From Flavobacterium erciyesense (GTDB taxonomy: Bacteria; Bacteroidota; Bacteroidia; Flavobacteriales; Flavobacteriaceae): a stretch of DNA of 64,000 bases. The stretch spans positions 594,423-658,422 of the forward strand of contig NZ_JAGPXB010000001.1 of assembly GCF_018069925.1 (NCBI RefSeq), given 5' to 3'. Of this stretch, positions 43,733 through 51,944 are shown in pieces. The notes beneath the pieces were generated by a model. That model was not told the origin of the DNA, did not search any database, and worked only from the letters and a program-made list of their open reading frames with translations. The translations under genes and the position numbers were made by a program. The stretch's first letter is position 1; each line of letters starts with the position of its first letter.

Positions 43733-44330
43733 CGCGTGGAATATTTGGATCTACAATAGGCGTATTAGGAATGGCTCTGCTGCTGTCTAGCATACGTAGC
43801 AAATCAGACTCACCTTCTTCTAACTGGATTTTACTTTTTTCAACAATTTCGTCCATTTGTCTTTGAACGGAAAGTAATTCGAGATTAATTTCGGCTACCA
43901 AAGCACTCACTTTTTTGTCTGGAATAACGTCTAAGTGCATAAATAAATCCAACATCCGCACCTTGGTTGTTAGAGCTGCAATGCGGCTACGTATTTGTGG
44001 TTTGTCGTATTGGTACGGTATGCGTTCGCCCAGCGCCATTACTTTTTTAGATAATTCTGCCGATTTGCGTTGATACGCACGAACAGATGCTTGCGGTTTT
44101 TGTGCCAAGGCATCCAAAAAAAGGCGCAATTCGTTCCAAGAGGCTATACTCGTTTCAGAAGCTTCGGTAAGTGGTGTATCGTAAAAGTCCCAAGCCTTTT
44201 GCAAACTTTTTACTAAAACTTCTTTTTTTTGAACCTCCTTTTGTGTGTCTGCCAAACGATTGTCATCCTCATTTTTACAAGAAAACAAGAACAAAACGAG
44301 GCAACAGCAAAGAGCAAAATTGTATTTCAT
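43725..44330 (-). CDS. lipoprotein of unknown function upstream of mfd
   Basis: A 201-residue protein with a lipoprotein signal (LFLFSC, Cys near residue 18) and a long helical, probably coiled-coil body (QKEVQKKEVLVKSLQKAW; later LVAEINLELLSVQRQMDEIVEK). The tail is proline-rich (IPNTPIVDPNIPRVE). No named family is recognised. The start at 44330 fits the lipoprotein signal better than 44342. It overlaps mfd by 8 bases, so the two are likely co-expressed even though a functional link is not evident. Confidence 0.65.
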   Translation of the reverse strand: MKYNFALCCCLVLFLFSCKNEDDNRLADTQKEVQKKEVLVKSLQKAWDFYDTPLTEASETSIASWNELRLFLDALAQKPQASVRAYQRKSAELSKKVMALGERIPYQYDKPQIRSRIAALTTKVRMLDLFMHLDVIPDKKVSALVAEINLELLSVQRQMDEIVEKSKIQLEEGESDLLRMLDSSRAIPNTPIVDPNIPRVE

Positions 44331-44680
44331 TTTTTGTGTCATTAAAGTACAAAGTTACAAACTAAATTGGCAATATCGAATGGTGGGTTTGGGGAATGTC
44401 AATCTCGCTTGAAACCATTTAACATTCGATTTATTGGTTTAAAAAACTGCTTTTTGACTCTGCATAATCTATCAAATACGATCTGAAATAAATTTGTTTT
44501 AAAAATAATGGCTCTTACTTTGCCATTTTGACAACAACCAAATGAAATTCACCACTAATAAAACCAGTATTTTCGTTTTAGATTGAATTTTATTTATTGT
44601 TTTGTGGTTTTTATTGCTGTTTTTATCAAAAGTTGTACTATTTGCGAAAACGTTATCTTTGTTTTTCAAAACAGAAAAAG
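44331..44680. other. 350-base divergent intergenic region
   Basis: Apart from the promoter at 44633-44661 I see only AT-rich sequence with no ORF, repeat or clear structure. Confidence 0.5.
44633..44661 (+). promoter_or_regulatory. promoter of the threonine dehydrogenase-like gene
   Basis: TTG (44633-44635), 18 bases, TATCTTTG (44654-44661), then 19 bases to the ATG at 44681. It decides the start against the in-frame ATG at 44597. Confidence 0.65.
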
Positions 44681-45619
44681 ATGAGTACTAAAATATTGAT
44701 TATAGGCGCTTGCGGCCAAATAGGAACAGAGCTTACGCAAAAGTTACGCTCGATTTACGGAACGGAAAATGTGATTGCCTCTGACATCAGAAAACTGAAC
44801 GTTGATGTAGTAAATTCGGGACCATTTGAAGTGGTGAATGCTTTAGATTTTAATCAGATTGAGCATTTAGTTGAAGTACATCAAATTACCGATGTATATT
44901 TAATGGCTGCACTATTATCGGCTACAGCTGAGAAAAACCCTGCCTTTGCATGGGACTTGAATATGAACTCTTTATTTCATGTTTTGAATTTGGCGAAAGC
45001 CGGAAAAATAAAAAAGATATTTTGGCCATCAAGCATCGCGGTTTTTGGACCTACAACACCCAAAGAAAACACACCACAATACACGGTTATGGAGCCATCA
45101 ACGGTCTACGGAATCAGTAAGCAAGCAGGCGAAAGATGGTGTGAATACTACCATAATGTGTTTGGTGTTGATGTGCGTAGTATTCGTTATCCTGGTTTGA
45201 TCAGCTGGTCATCGCCTCCTGGTGGCGGAACTACAGATTATGCTGTAGACATTTATCACAAAGCACTAGCCGATCAAAAATACGAGTGTTTTTTATCCTC
45301 AGAAACTAAAATGCCAATGATGTACATGGATGATGCTATTGCGGCAACCATCAAAATCATGCAAGCGCCTGTTGAAGAAATTAAAATTCGTTCCTCATAC
45401 AATTTGGCTGCTATGAGCTTTACCCCAACAGAAATTGCTGCCGAAATCAAGAAACACATTCCTGAATTTACCATTACTTACGAACCGGATTTCCGTCAAA
45501 AAATTGCCGATAGCTGGCCTGCCAGTATTGATGATAGCAGCGCCCGCAAAGACTGGAATTGGAATCATGAGTTTGATTTAGCAAGCATGACAATTGATAT
45601 GCTAGAGCATTTAAAGTAA
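44681..45619 (+). CDS. epimerase-type L-threonine 3-dehydrogenase
   Basis: A 312-residue extended short-chain dehydrogenase with the cofactor motif GACGQIGTEL near residue 8 and the catalytic Y-x-x-x-K in STVYGISKQAGE. The sequence around WPSSIAVFGPTTP, SIRYPGLISW and PPGGGTTDYA is typical of the UDP-galactose-4-epimerase-like threonine dehydrogenases, which oxidise threonine to 2-amino-3-ketobutyrate. No glycine C-acetyltransferase is beside it. A strong terminator follows. Confidence 0.88.
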   Translation: MSTKILIIGACGQIGTELTQKLRSIYGTENVIASDIRKLNVDVVNSGPFEVVNALDFNQIEHLVEVHQITDVYLMAALLSATAEKNPAFAWDLNMNSLFHVLNLAKAGKIKKIFWPSSIAVFGPTTPKENTPQYTVMEPSTVYGISKQAGERWCEYYHNVFGVDVRSIRYPGLISWSSPPGGGTTDYAVDIYHKALADQKYECFLSSETKMPMMYMDDAIAATIKIMQAPVEEIKIRSSYNLAAMSFTPTEIAAEIKKHIPEFTITYEPDFRQKIADSWPASIDDSSARKDWNWNHEFDLASMTIDMLEHLK

Positions 45620-45636
45620 AATTTTTGAACATAAAT

Positions 45637-45670
45637 AAAACGCCGCAAAATTGTTTTTTTGCGGCGTTTT
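45637..45670 (+). terminator. hairpin terminator of the threonine dehydrogenase gene
   Basis: Stem aaaacgccgcaaaa / ttttgcggcgtttt with loop ttgttt and a T tail. Confidence 0.88.
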
Positions 45671-45731
45671 TTCATTTGTAAAACTTGTCAACCTATTTTA
45701 GGACTATTCAAGGGCTTCGAGGTATTCAAGA

Positions 45732-46301
45732 CTAATTATAGATGTAATCACCTATTTCCTTTTCAACTTTCCAATGATTTTTCTTCCTTTTCATAATTAC
45801 AATTCTTGCATTTCCGCCTCCAAAAAGAAATGCTTTTTGATAATAAAATAAAACATATTTTTTTTTCCAATAATAAAGTGGTTCAGAAAGAAAAATTATT
45901 TCATAGTTACCTGTCCCCATTGCTATTTTTTGGGTAAATGCTTCACCAAAGAGTACTTTCTTACTTTCATGTAAAAACTTGAAATCATTGAAATCACTTT
46001 TTTTCCATTCTTGCGGTAATGTGTCATTTTTATATTCCAGATACATTTTTTTCCAATGCTTTAAATTAAAATACGCATGAGTATCTGTTTGCGGCAGTAG
46101 ATGATTTGAACCTTCACTTCCATTAAAAATACGAAGAACTTGTTTGTTGCTAATTTTTTCTTGTTGAAGAATGTATGTCTTGTTTAATTTTTGTGAAATT
46201 AAGAATGTTTTGATTGGCTCATAACTAGCGAGATATTTACTGCTGTTACAAGACAAGATGAAAAACGGGATTAGCAGTGCTACTTTTTTTATGTGCTTCA
46301 T
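45732..46301 (-). CDS. island lipoprotein, paralogue 1
   Basis: A 189-residue lipoprotein (FFILSC, acylated Cys at residue 18). Its first 24 residues are the same as those of the next gene upstream, and both proteins end DYIYN. The body has a recurring pattern (KHWKKMYLEYKNDTLPQEWKKSDF; later IVIMKRKKNHWKVEKEIGDY) suggestive of a small beta-rich fold. No family is recognised. In context it may be an immunity or accessory protein of the toxin-like genes upstream, which is inference from position only. Confidence 0.65.
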   Translation of the reverse strand: MKHIKKVALLIPFFILSCNSSKYLASYEPIKTFLISQKLNKTYILQQEKISNKQVLRIFNGSEGSNHLLPQTDTHAYFNLKHWKKMYLEYKNDTLPQEWKKSDFNDFKFLHESKKVLFGEAFTQKIAMGTGNYEIIFLSEPLYYWKKKYVLFYYQKAFLFGGGNARIVIMKRKKNHWKVEKEIGDYIYN

Positions 46302-46326
46302 TACAATTACATCACAGTTTTTAAGA

Positions 46327-46914
46327 CTAATTATAAATGTAATCCCTCATGACCCTGACTACTTGCCATTGATTTTTCTCTTTTTTCATAATGACAAGAT
46401 TTGAAGATCTACTTCTTGCAGAATGTTTTGTTTCAAATAAAAACAAAATGTATTTTCTATTAAAATAATACATCGGCTCTGAAATCGTGAACCATTCACG
46501 AATTCCGGTTCCGGCATATTTATCAATAACTATGCGAGTTAGCATTAAACCGGTACCTTTCTCTAAGATAAAATTGTAATTAGGAAAGTCTTCTTTTTTC
46601 CAATGTCGCTTTATGGTGTCATTTACATACTGTTTGTACAATTTTTTCCAGTGTTTTTTTACATATAAACCGTCAGTATAATCCGTGGGGTCGGTAGGAT
46701 CTATATAACGTTCGGCACCCTCGCCACCATTAAAGATTCGTAATGCCTGTCGATTTTCTTCTTTATCACTTTGTAGAATATGTACTTTGCTTTTATCAAT
46801 TTTTTGAGTTTCTAGAAACACATTGATAGGCTCATAAGTAGTAAGATATTTACTGCTGTTACATGACAAGATAAAAAACGGAATTAGCAGTGCTACTTTT
46901 TTTATGTGTTTCAT
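46327..46914 (-). CDS. island lipoprotein, paralogue 2
   Basis: A 195-residue lipoprotein, tandem paralogue of the gene downstream: identical signal peptide (MKHIKKVALLIPFFILSC), matched segments KHWKKLYKQYVNDTIKRHWKKEDF and LVIMKKEKNQWQVVRVMRDY. The start at 46914 (ATG) is preferred to a GTG six bases earlier. The stop of the HExxH gene upstream lies a few bases before this start, so translation is likely coupled. Function unknown. Confidence 0.65.
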   Translation of the reverse strand: MKHIKKVALLIPFFILSCNSSKYLTTYEPINVFLETQKIDKSKVHILQSDKEENRQALRIFNGGEGAERYIDPTDPTDYTDGLYVKKHWKKLYKQYVNDTIKRHWKKEDFPNYNFILEKGTGLMLTRIVIDKYAGTGIREWFTISEPMYYFNRKYILFLFETKHSARSRSSNLVIMKKEKNQWQVVRVMRDYIYN

Positions 46915-46919
46915 ATTCA

Positions 46920-47780
46920 CTAATTTTTACATGGAGTTCCTAAAGGCGTATACCCTTGATATGGTGTTCCTTTCATTTCTGTATTAATGCGGTCTAAAAT
47001 CCTCTCTCTATCTGCAGATCCCTCTGGATAGGTTTTATTAAATATTTTAGTTCCTGTGAGTCCTCCCCATGCCATATCAAGATAAACTTGACTTGGATAA
47101 CCTGAATGAAACGTATCACCAAGATGAAATTGTTCAATGGTGGTGGCTATTACATTAACGTATTTCCCAGCAATCAATTCATGATGCGCATCTGGTAAAA
47201 TTGAAGTATTTTTAGTAGCTTGCTGTTGTACATAAGCATCAAAAATAGTTGGGAAATCATTTATTCCCACAGTGCTGTTTTTTAAGTGATCTTCTAGTAA
47301 ACTTATGAGGTAAGCATGAATAATTTCATGTGCCATTGTAGTTGCTACTGATAGGTCAGTAGGTCTTGTACCAAATAAAGTTCCTTTAATGTAGTCTTCA
47401 TTAAAAACCATATTTACATCTGTGGCGGAACTAGCAGCTTTAGTTGTTTGGGCCCAATCATCTGCATTAAAATACTCCTTTGACTTATAATAACTTTTAT
47501 ATTCCAACTCAGTCAAATCATAATTTAAAAATAATGAGTCCTTTTTTATTTGATAATGACCTTTACCAAATTCATCATCTCCTAAACAAGCTCCTGAATG
47601 ATACTCAAAGGTTCCGTTTGCATTTAAATCAAAATAATTATAATACTCCTGATTTGGCATTAAACTACTATATCTCCCAACTATCTGTTGTTGACAAAAT
47701 ACATAATTTGATAAAAATACAGTAACAATAAATAATAAATACTTAATCACATTTTGTCCCTTTAGATTGATTGTTTCCAT
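46920..47780 (-). CDS. chimeric exported protein: lipocalin-like N-domain plus HExxH putative metallopeptidase domain
   Basis: A 286-residue protein with an N-terminal hydrophobic signal (about residues 12-30, ending VFCQ). Residues 31-90 look like a small beta-barrel (IVGRYSSLMPNQEYYNYFDLN, FGKGHYQIKKDSLFLNYDL). From about residue 95 the style changes to a helical domain with HEIIH (151-155), a zincin-type zinc motif, and later AHHELIAGKY. This second part resembles the C-terminal domains of RHS-type polymorphic toxins in Bacteroidota. A degraded relative lies just upstream. The join around residue 92 looks like a fusion. No protease activity can be shown from sequence alone. Confidence 0.6.
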   Translation of the reverse strand: METINLKGQNVIKYLLFIVTVFLSNYVFCQQQIVGRYSSLMPNQEYYNYFDLNANGTFEYHSGACLGDDEFGKGHYQIKKDSLFLNYDLTELEYKSYYKSKEYFNADDWAQTTKAASSATDVNMVFNEDYIKGTLFGTRPTDLSVATTMAHEIIHAYLISLLEDHLKNSTVGINDFPTIFDAYVQQQATKNTSILPDAHHELIAGKYVNVIATTIEQFHLGDTFHSGYPSQVYLDMAWGGLTGTKIFNKTYPEGSADRERILDRINTEMKGTPYQGYTPLGTPCKN

Positions 47781-47814
47781 TTTGTTCGTTTAGTATTATG
47801 TTTGCTATTGCTTG

Positions 47815-48175
47815 TCAGTCATTTGCATTGGGTACAATTTCTTTAAAGGTATCTGTTTCTGCAACAATAGTGCCATTTGGATCTGTTTGAAACATCCTTG
47901 AAAACGCCATGGATTTATAATATTCCCAACCTAAATTTCCACCTGTTCCGAATTTTTTATCCCATTCATAATAATGAGTATGCCATCGCATCTATATATT
48001 TACTCATAAAGTTATGATGAAAAGTATTCATATCCGTGAATCCGTTTTCAGCCGCATAATTTCTCAATTGAGTTTGAAAAGGCTTATCTTTAAAATCAGG
48101 ATAACCAAAAAAGTAGGTATTTAAATATGCGTGTACGGTGCTCGCGCTAGCCGAGGTTTTTTCATTTGTAAATTT
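47815..48175 (-). pseudogene. frameshifted fragment of a toxin-like metallopeptidase domain
   Basis: On the minus strand two overlapping frames together read as one domain: first TSASASTVHAYLNTYFFGYP and onward to YIDAMAYSL, then, after a one-base insertion around 47969-47975, YEWDKKFGTGGNLGWEYYKSM and on to the stop at 47815. The segment HAYLNTYFFGYP aligns with HAYLISLL of the neighbouring HExxH protein, but the part with the zinc motif is missing and there is no start codon in frame. It is a decayed cassette of a related toxin C-terminal domain. Confidence 0.72.
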
Positions 48176-48187
48176 TTAAATAAAAAA

Positions 48188-48640
48188 TCATTTAGACATT
48201 GTTTCATCTGATCGAGAGTTATTTAAGTTCCCCCCTCCACCTTTTGTAAGGTTAAACAAAATAATTATTTCTGATTTGTTGTTTAGTATAAAAGGTACTG
48301 TCAATGATTTATTAAACTGCACATAAAATAAATGTTCACCTGAGTTCAATTTAACTGCATCACTTTTAACATCCACATTACTGTTCGCAGATTGCGTAAT
48401 TACTATTTTTTCGGGATTTTTATTATACTCCTCTCGAACAGTCTTTAAAAAAAATAAACATACATCCTTTTGTTTTTTAGAATAGTTAATTTTAGTTTTT
48501 AAAATTTGCTCTAAAGGCATGGATTCATCAACAAGTTCAAGAGCAAAATTCTTTACTATATTTTCATCTCTTTTTGAATTATAATAAATTACAACAATTG
48601 ATATTGCAATTAACAATATTATTAGAATATTTTTTTTCAT
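48188..48640 (-). CDS. membrane-anchored protein, possible immunity partner
   Basis: A 150-residue protein with a single N-terminal membrane helix (ILIILLIAISIVVIYY) and a soluble domain rich in beta strands. No family is recognised. It follows the NlpC/P60-like lipoprotein gene by only 6 bases on the same strand and is small and membrane-bound, the usual layout of an effector and its immunity protein. The pairing is inference. The C-terminus is glycine/asparagine-rich. Confidence 0.6.
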   Translation of the reverse strand: MKKNILIILLIAISIVVIYYNSKRDENIVKNFALELVDESMPLEQILKTKINYSKKQKDVCLFFLKTVREEYNKNPEKIVITQSANSNVDVKSDAVKLNSGEHLFYVQFNKSLTVPFILNNKSEIIILFNLTKGGGGNLNNSRSDETMSK

Positions 48641-48646
48641 AATTTT

Positions 48647-49984
48647 TTAATTACAAATCCCTTTATTACTAGCTGCGTTAGCTTCTGTTGTTTGTCGCTG
48701 AGAATTTGCTGGTAGTGTCATATTTCTTATATCCTGACCTAATTGACCTGGGTTACTGCCAGCACCACCAGGCCAGCTGCCATAAGAATCTGACAAAGGT
48801 AAGCCAGCTATCTTACCCACTTCTATTGCAAAATCAGTACAATTATAATTATCCAAATCATATACTTTTGGGGCATTACTTGCATAGGCAATAATACTAA
48901 ACAATTTGTTAGCATCTACTGGGGTAGATAAACTTACATCAAAATGGTGATTTTCATCATTCCCAAACACCATATTATCAGTTGAATATCCGGGCGCCGG
49001 GTATATACTAGTAGCTGGCCAGTATCCAAAAACACGTCTTGTAAGACCTTGCTGAATAGCAATAAAAGTATGGCCTACATCTGTACCTGACCAAGCTTTT
49101 GAATTATTTGATAATGGTTGATCTACATATATTATGACTTCAGCTGACTTACTAAGATCAAAACATTTTAAATATTCATTTATTTTATCAATTACCTTTT
49201 CTGGATCGGGACCAATTACAACGACATCCTTTTCTTCAACAGGTCCAACAATAGCACCACCACTAGACCCTCCGCCACCATTATAATTTGGATCCCAGTT
49301 TATTGAGATAGGTACTTCATTTGCTAGGTTAGTTAATGAAACAAATCCAGGTGAAACTTTAAAGCGATTATAAACAACAACTTCATCCAACTCAATTGGT
49401 TCAACAGATTCATTAGTTCTTAAAGCTGTTTTTTGCCCAAATTTAGGCTTTTTGGAAGGAACCAAATCAATTACGTATTCGTTGTTTTTTAAACGATAGG
49501 CTCTAATAAAGTCACCATTTAATCTTGTCATTAGTACAATACCGCTAAACGTATTATGGGTAAATGAATCATCTGAAAACTCATGATAAATCATTGATTC
49601 AATTTGTGTTCCTACCCGCAAAAAAAGAGCACGGCGACGTTGGTTGTGTGCTTTTGTTTTCATAGGAATAACAGTCAATAATTCACTTGTATTGGTAAGT
49701 TTTTCTTGTGTTACCTTATCAAATTCAAATTGGTTTTGCTCACCACTAATCTTAGCTGTGGTTTTTGGAGAATGATTGAGGTTTCTTACAAAACTTATTG
49801 CATCGCTTTTGGCAACCGTTTCAATTGAAGATTGCGGCTCAAAAGCTTGATCTTCGGTATTACAAGATTGATTAATACCAAATAATAAAGCCATAAAAAA
49901 GCAACCAATTATGCGCTTTAAATTATTTGTTTGTTTGTTTGTTTGTTTGTTTGTTTGTTTGTTTGTTTGTTTGTTTGTTTTCAT
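48647..49984 (-). CDS. lipoprotein with permuted NlpC/P60-like domain, start in a phase-variable repeat
   Basis: A 445-residue protein. Residues 2-20 are encoded by the tetranucleotide run and read as repeats of NKQT; then a lipoprotein signal ends in QSC (Cys 41). The middle (100-250) is of unknown fold with a glycine/serine linker. The C-terminal domain has a histidine in VGHTFIAI (H305) and a cysteine in YNCTDFAIE (C382), in the His-before-Cys order of permuted NlpC/P60-type amidases and LRAT-like enzymes. It could be a cell-wall or lipid amidase-type toxin. Without the repeat the only in-frame ATG is residue 31, which would spoil the signal. Confidence 0.62.
   Translation of the reverse strand: MKTNKQTNKQTNKQTNKQTNNLKRIIGCFFMALLFGINQSCNTEDQAFEPQSSIETVAKSDAISFVRNLNHSPKTTAKISGEQNQFEFDKVTQEKLTNTSELLTVIPMKTKAHNQRRRALFLRVGTQIESMIYHEFSDDSFTHNTFSGIVLMTRLNGDFIRAYRLKNNEYVIDLVPSKKPKFGQKTALRTNESVEPIELDEVVVYNRFKVSPGFVSLTNLANEVPISINWDPNYNGGGGSSGGAIVGPVEEKDVVVIGPDPEKVIDKINEYLKCFDLSKSAEVIIYVDQPLSNNSKAWSGTDVGHTFIAIQQGLTRRVFGYWPATSIYPAPGYSTDNMVFGNDENHHFDVSLSTPVDANKLFSIIAYASNAPKVYDLDNYNCTDFAIEVGKIAGLPLSDSYGSWPGGAGSNPGQLGQDIRNMTLPANSQRQTTEANAASNKGICN
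49926..49981. repeat. (TTTG)13 tetranucleotide repeat at the start of a coding region
   Basis: Thirteen perfect TTTG units (AAAC/CAAA on the coding strand) plus TTTT lie directly after the start codon of the minus-strand lipoprotein gene. Because the unit is four bases, gain or loss of one unit shifts the frame. The present copy number keeps the gene open. Confidence 0.95.
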
Positions 49985-50075
49985 ATTTTTTTTTTGATTA
50001 ACAGAAAATAAAAGTAATGAATTTAAGAAGCCTCACAATACCCACTTTTGGTGATATTTGACTATTTTAAAAATC

Positions 50076-50096
50076 CCGCAAAATTATATTTTGCGG
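50076..50096. repeat. orphan hairpin in a divergent intergenic region
   Basis: ccgcaaaat / attttgcgg, a perfect 9-bp stem with loop tat, followed by T-rich sequence on the plus strand. A terminator-like hairpin between two divergent genes has no transcript to end and may be the remains of a lost gene. Confidence 0.55.
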
Positions 50097-50257
50097 TTTA
50101 TTTGTGATATTTCAAACTTCCAAACCCCACATTTCTAATTAAAAAAACAACCGTTTCCTAAAAAAACAGAAATCACTCTATAATTATGTAACATTATAAA
50201 TTTAAAAATAAATGTAGCGCACTGATTATCATTATTTTTGATAAAAAATAGAACGTT

Positions 50258-51463
50258 ATGAAACTTAAATCAAGTGAACCTTTTTGGTTGGTAAAAAACG
50301 GAATTCTGCACTCCTATCCCTCGTTACAAAAAAATATTACTACCGATATCTTGGTAGTAGGTGGCGGTATCACGGGAAGTTTGATTGCGCATCAATGCAT
50401 CAAAGACGGTCACAAAACGGTTTTAATTGATAGACGAGAAATAGGTCATGGCAGTACATCAGCAACTACCTCGATGCTACAATATGAAATAGATGTTCCC
50501 TTACACGAACTCAACGATTTGATAGGTCCCGAAGAGGCAGCCGCGAGTTATTGGGCTTGCTACAAATCAATAGACGATTTGCAAAAGATTGTTTCAACCA
50601 TAAAATCTGACTGCGGATTCAAGAAAAAGGATTCCCTTTACTTTGCTGCTTATAAAAAAGATGTTGCTTGGCTGAAAGATGAATTTGAGGCCCGAAAACA
50701 AATAGGACTTCCTGTGCAATGGCTCGAAGCTGCTGACATTGAAAAACGTTTTAAAATAAAAAATTCTCATGGCGGTATTTTATCACAACAAGGCGGCAGT
50801 ATTGATGCGTTTCAATTGGCACATGATCTTTTGCACTACAATCATAAAAAAGGTTTGCAAATATTTGACAAAACTGATACCAAAAACACAAACTATAATA
50901 AAAGCGGTGTGGTCGTTACAACCGAGCATGGCAGCACAATCACTGCAAAAAAAATCATCTATTGCAACGGATTTGAAAGTACTGAAATTATTAAAGATAA
51001 ATTCGTGAACCTCTTGTCAACCTATGCCATGGTTGGAGAACAATTTGAAGACGATCAAAGTCACTTGAGTGAAACTCTTTTTTGGAACACCGCAAAACCT
51101 TATATGTACATGCGCACCACAGATGACAACAGGTTGTTGATAGGTGGCGAGGATGAAGACTTTGTTGATGCTTCAAAACGTGATGCTTTACTTGAAAAAA
51201 AATCAGTCAAACTAAAGAACTATTTGAAAAAAATGCTGCCAGATTACCACTTCCAAACAGATTTTGTTTGGGCAGGTACATTTGGAGAAACCAAAGACGG
51301 ATTGCCTTACATAGGCGAACATCCTAATTTCCCGGGTGCTTATTTTGTTTTGGGCTTTGGCGGTAACGGAATCACCTTTTCTGTCATCGGAATGGAACTT
51401 GTTGCTGATATGCTACAAAACAAAAAACATTCCCTCTCAGATACTTTTAAATTCAGACGCTAA
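50258..51463 (+). CDS. FAD-dependent oxidoreductase (DAO family)
   Basis: A 401-residue flavoenzyme with the FAD-binding motif VVGGGITGSLIA (residues 33-44), the DAO-type second motif STSATTSMLQYE and a C-terminal AGTFGETKDGLPYIGEHPNFPGAYFVLGFGGNG. Enzymes of this group oxidise amino acids or related amines. The substrate is not evident. It borders the accessory island and ends in a terminator. Confidence 0.88.
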   Translation: MKLKSSEPFWLVKNGILHSYPSLQKNITTDILVVGGGITGSLIAHQCIKDGHKTVLIDRREIGHGSTSATTSMLQYEIDVPLHELNDLIGPEEAAASYWACYKSIDDLQKIVSTIKSDCGFKKKDSLYFAAYKKDVAWLKDEFEARKQIGLPVQWLEAADIEKRFKIKNSHGGILSQQGGSIDAFQLAHDLLHYNHKKGLQIFDKTDTKNTNYNKSGVVVTTEHGSTITAKKIIYCNGFESTEIIKDKFVNLLSTYAMVGEQFEDDQSHLSETLFWNTAKPYMYMRTTDDNRLLIGGEDEDFVDASKRDALLEKKSVKLKNYLKKMLPDYHFQTDFVWAGTFGETKDGLPYIGEHPNFPGAYFVLGFGGNGITFSVIGMELVADMLQNKKHSLSDTFKFRR

Positions 51464-51481
51464 TTTGTTTTCCAAATAACA

Positions 51482-51517
51482 AAAAGCCCAAGTAAACCAT
51501 AGTTTATTTGGGCTTTT
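51482..51517. terminator. bidirectional hairpin terminator
   Basis: Stem aaaagcccaagtaaac / gtttatttgggctttt with one G-T pair and loop cata, between convergent genes. Confidence 0.88.
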
Positions 51518-51540
51518 GTGTGGAGCGTAAAAAGAATAAC

Positions 51541-51933
51541 TTACTTTTTCTTTTTTGCTATTAACGTTTGTAATTCTTTGTAATCTGCTTCCGATTGTAA
51601 TTCAATTAAATCTCGAAGTTTTCCGTTTTTGAGTACGAGTGCATATTTTTTTCTAACCAATGTCGACTTGTCTTGCACGGATACAATTTGCTCCAGCGGA
51701 ATAATATTGCTACCGGTTTTTTTTATAAAATACTGTCGCAAACCCACCGCAGCTGCCATACCAATTAACAACCAAATTAGTTTCATTAAACCAAATTCTA
51801 CCTGAGAATTCGATAGGTTCAATATCACATTGACAAAAGTCACGATGAGTAAGAGTCGTACAATTAAAAAGTGACTTTTTAAACCGTCTTTAATTTCAAG
51901 CGAAGCAGTTGCTTCATTGTATTTGAATTTCAT
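51541..51933 (-). CDS. small membrane protein with a PH-like tail
   Basis: A 130-residue protein with two hydrophobic helices (about residues 24-42 and 49-66) and a C-terminal soluble part (IPLEQIVSVQDKSTLVRKKYALVLKNGKLRDLIEL) that has the strand pattern of bacterial PH-like domains. No precise family. It follows the M1 peptidase gene by 11 bases and is probably co-transcribed. Confidence 0.62.
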   Translation of the reverse strand: MKFKYNEATASLEIKDGLKSHFLIVRLLLIVTFVNVILNLSNSQVEFGLMKLIWLLIGMAAAVGLRQYFIKKTGSNIIPLEQIVSVQDKSTLVRKKYALVLKNGKLRDLIELQSEADYKELQTLIAKKKK

Positions 51934-51944
51934 GTGAAAATTAA

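Noticed and set aside
46920..49984. Complete RHS or type VI secretion locus
   Set aside because: No RHS repeats, VgrG, Hcp or PAAR genes are present; only toxin-tip-like domains are seen.
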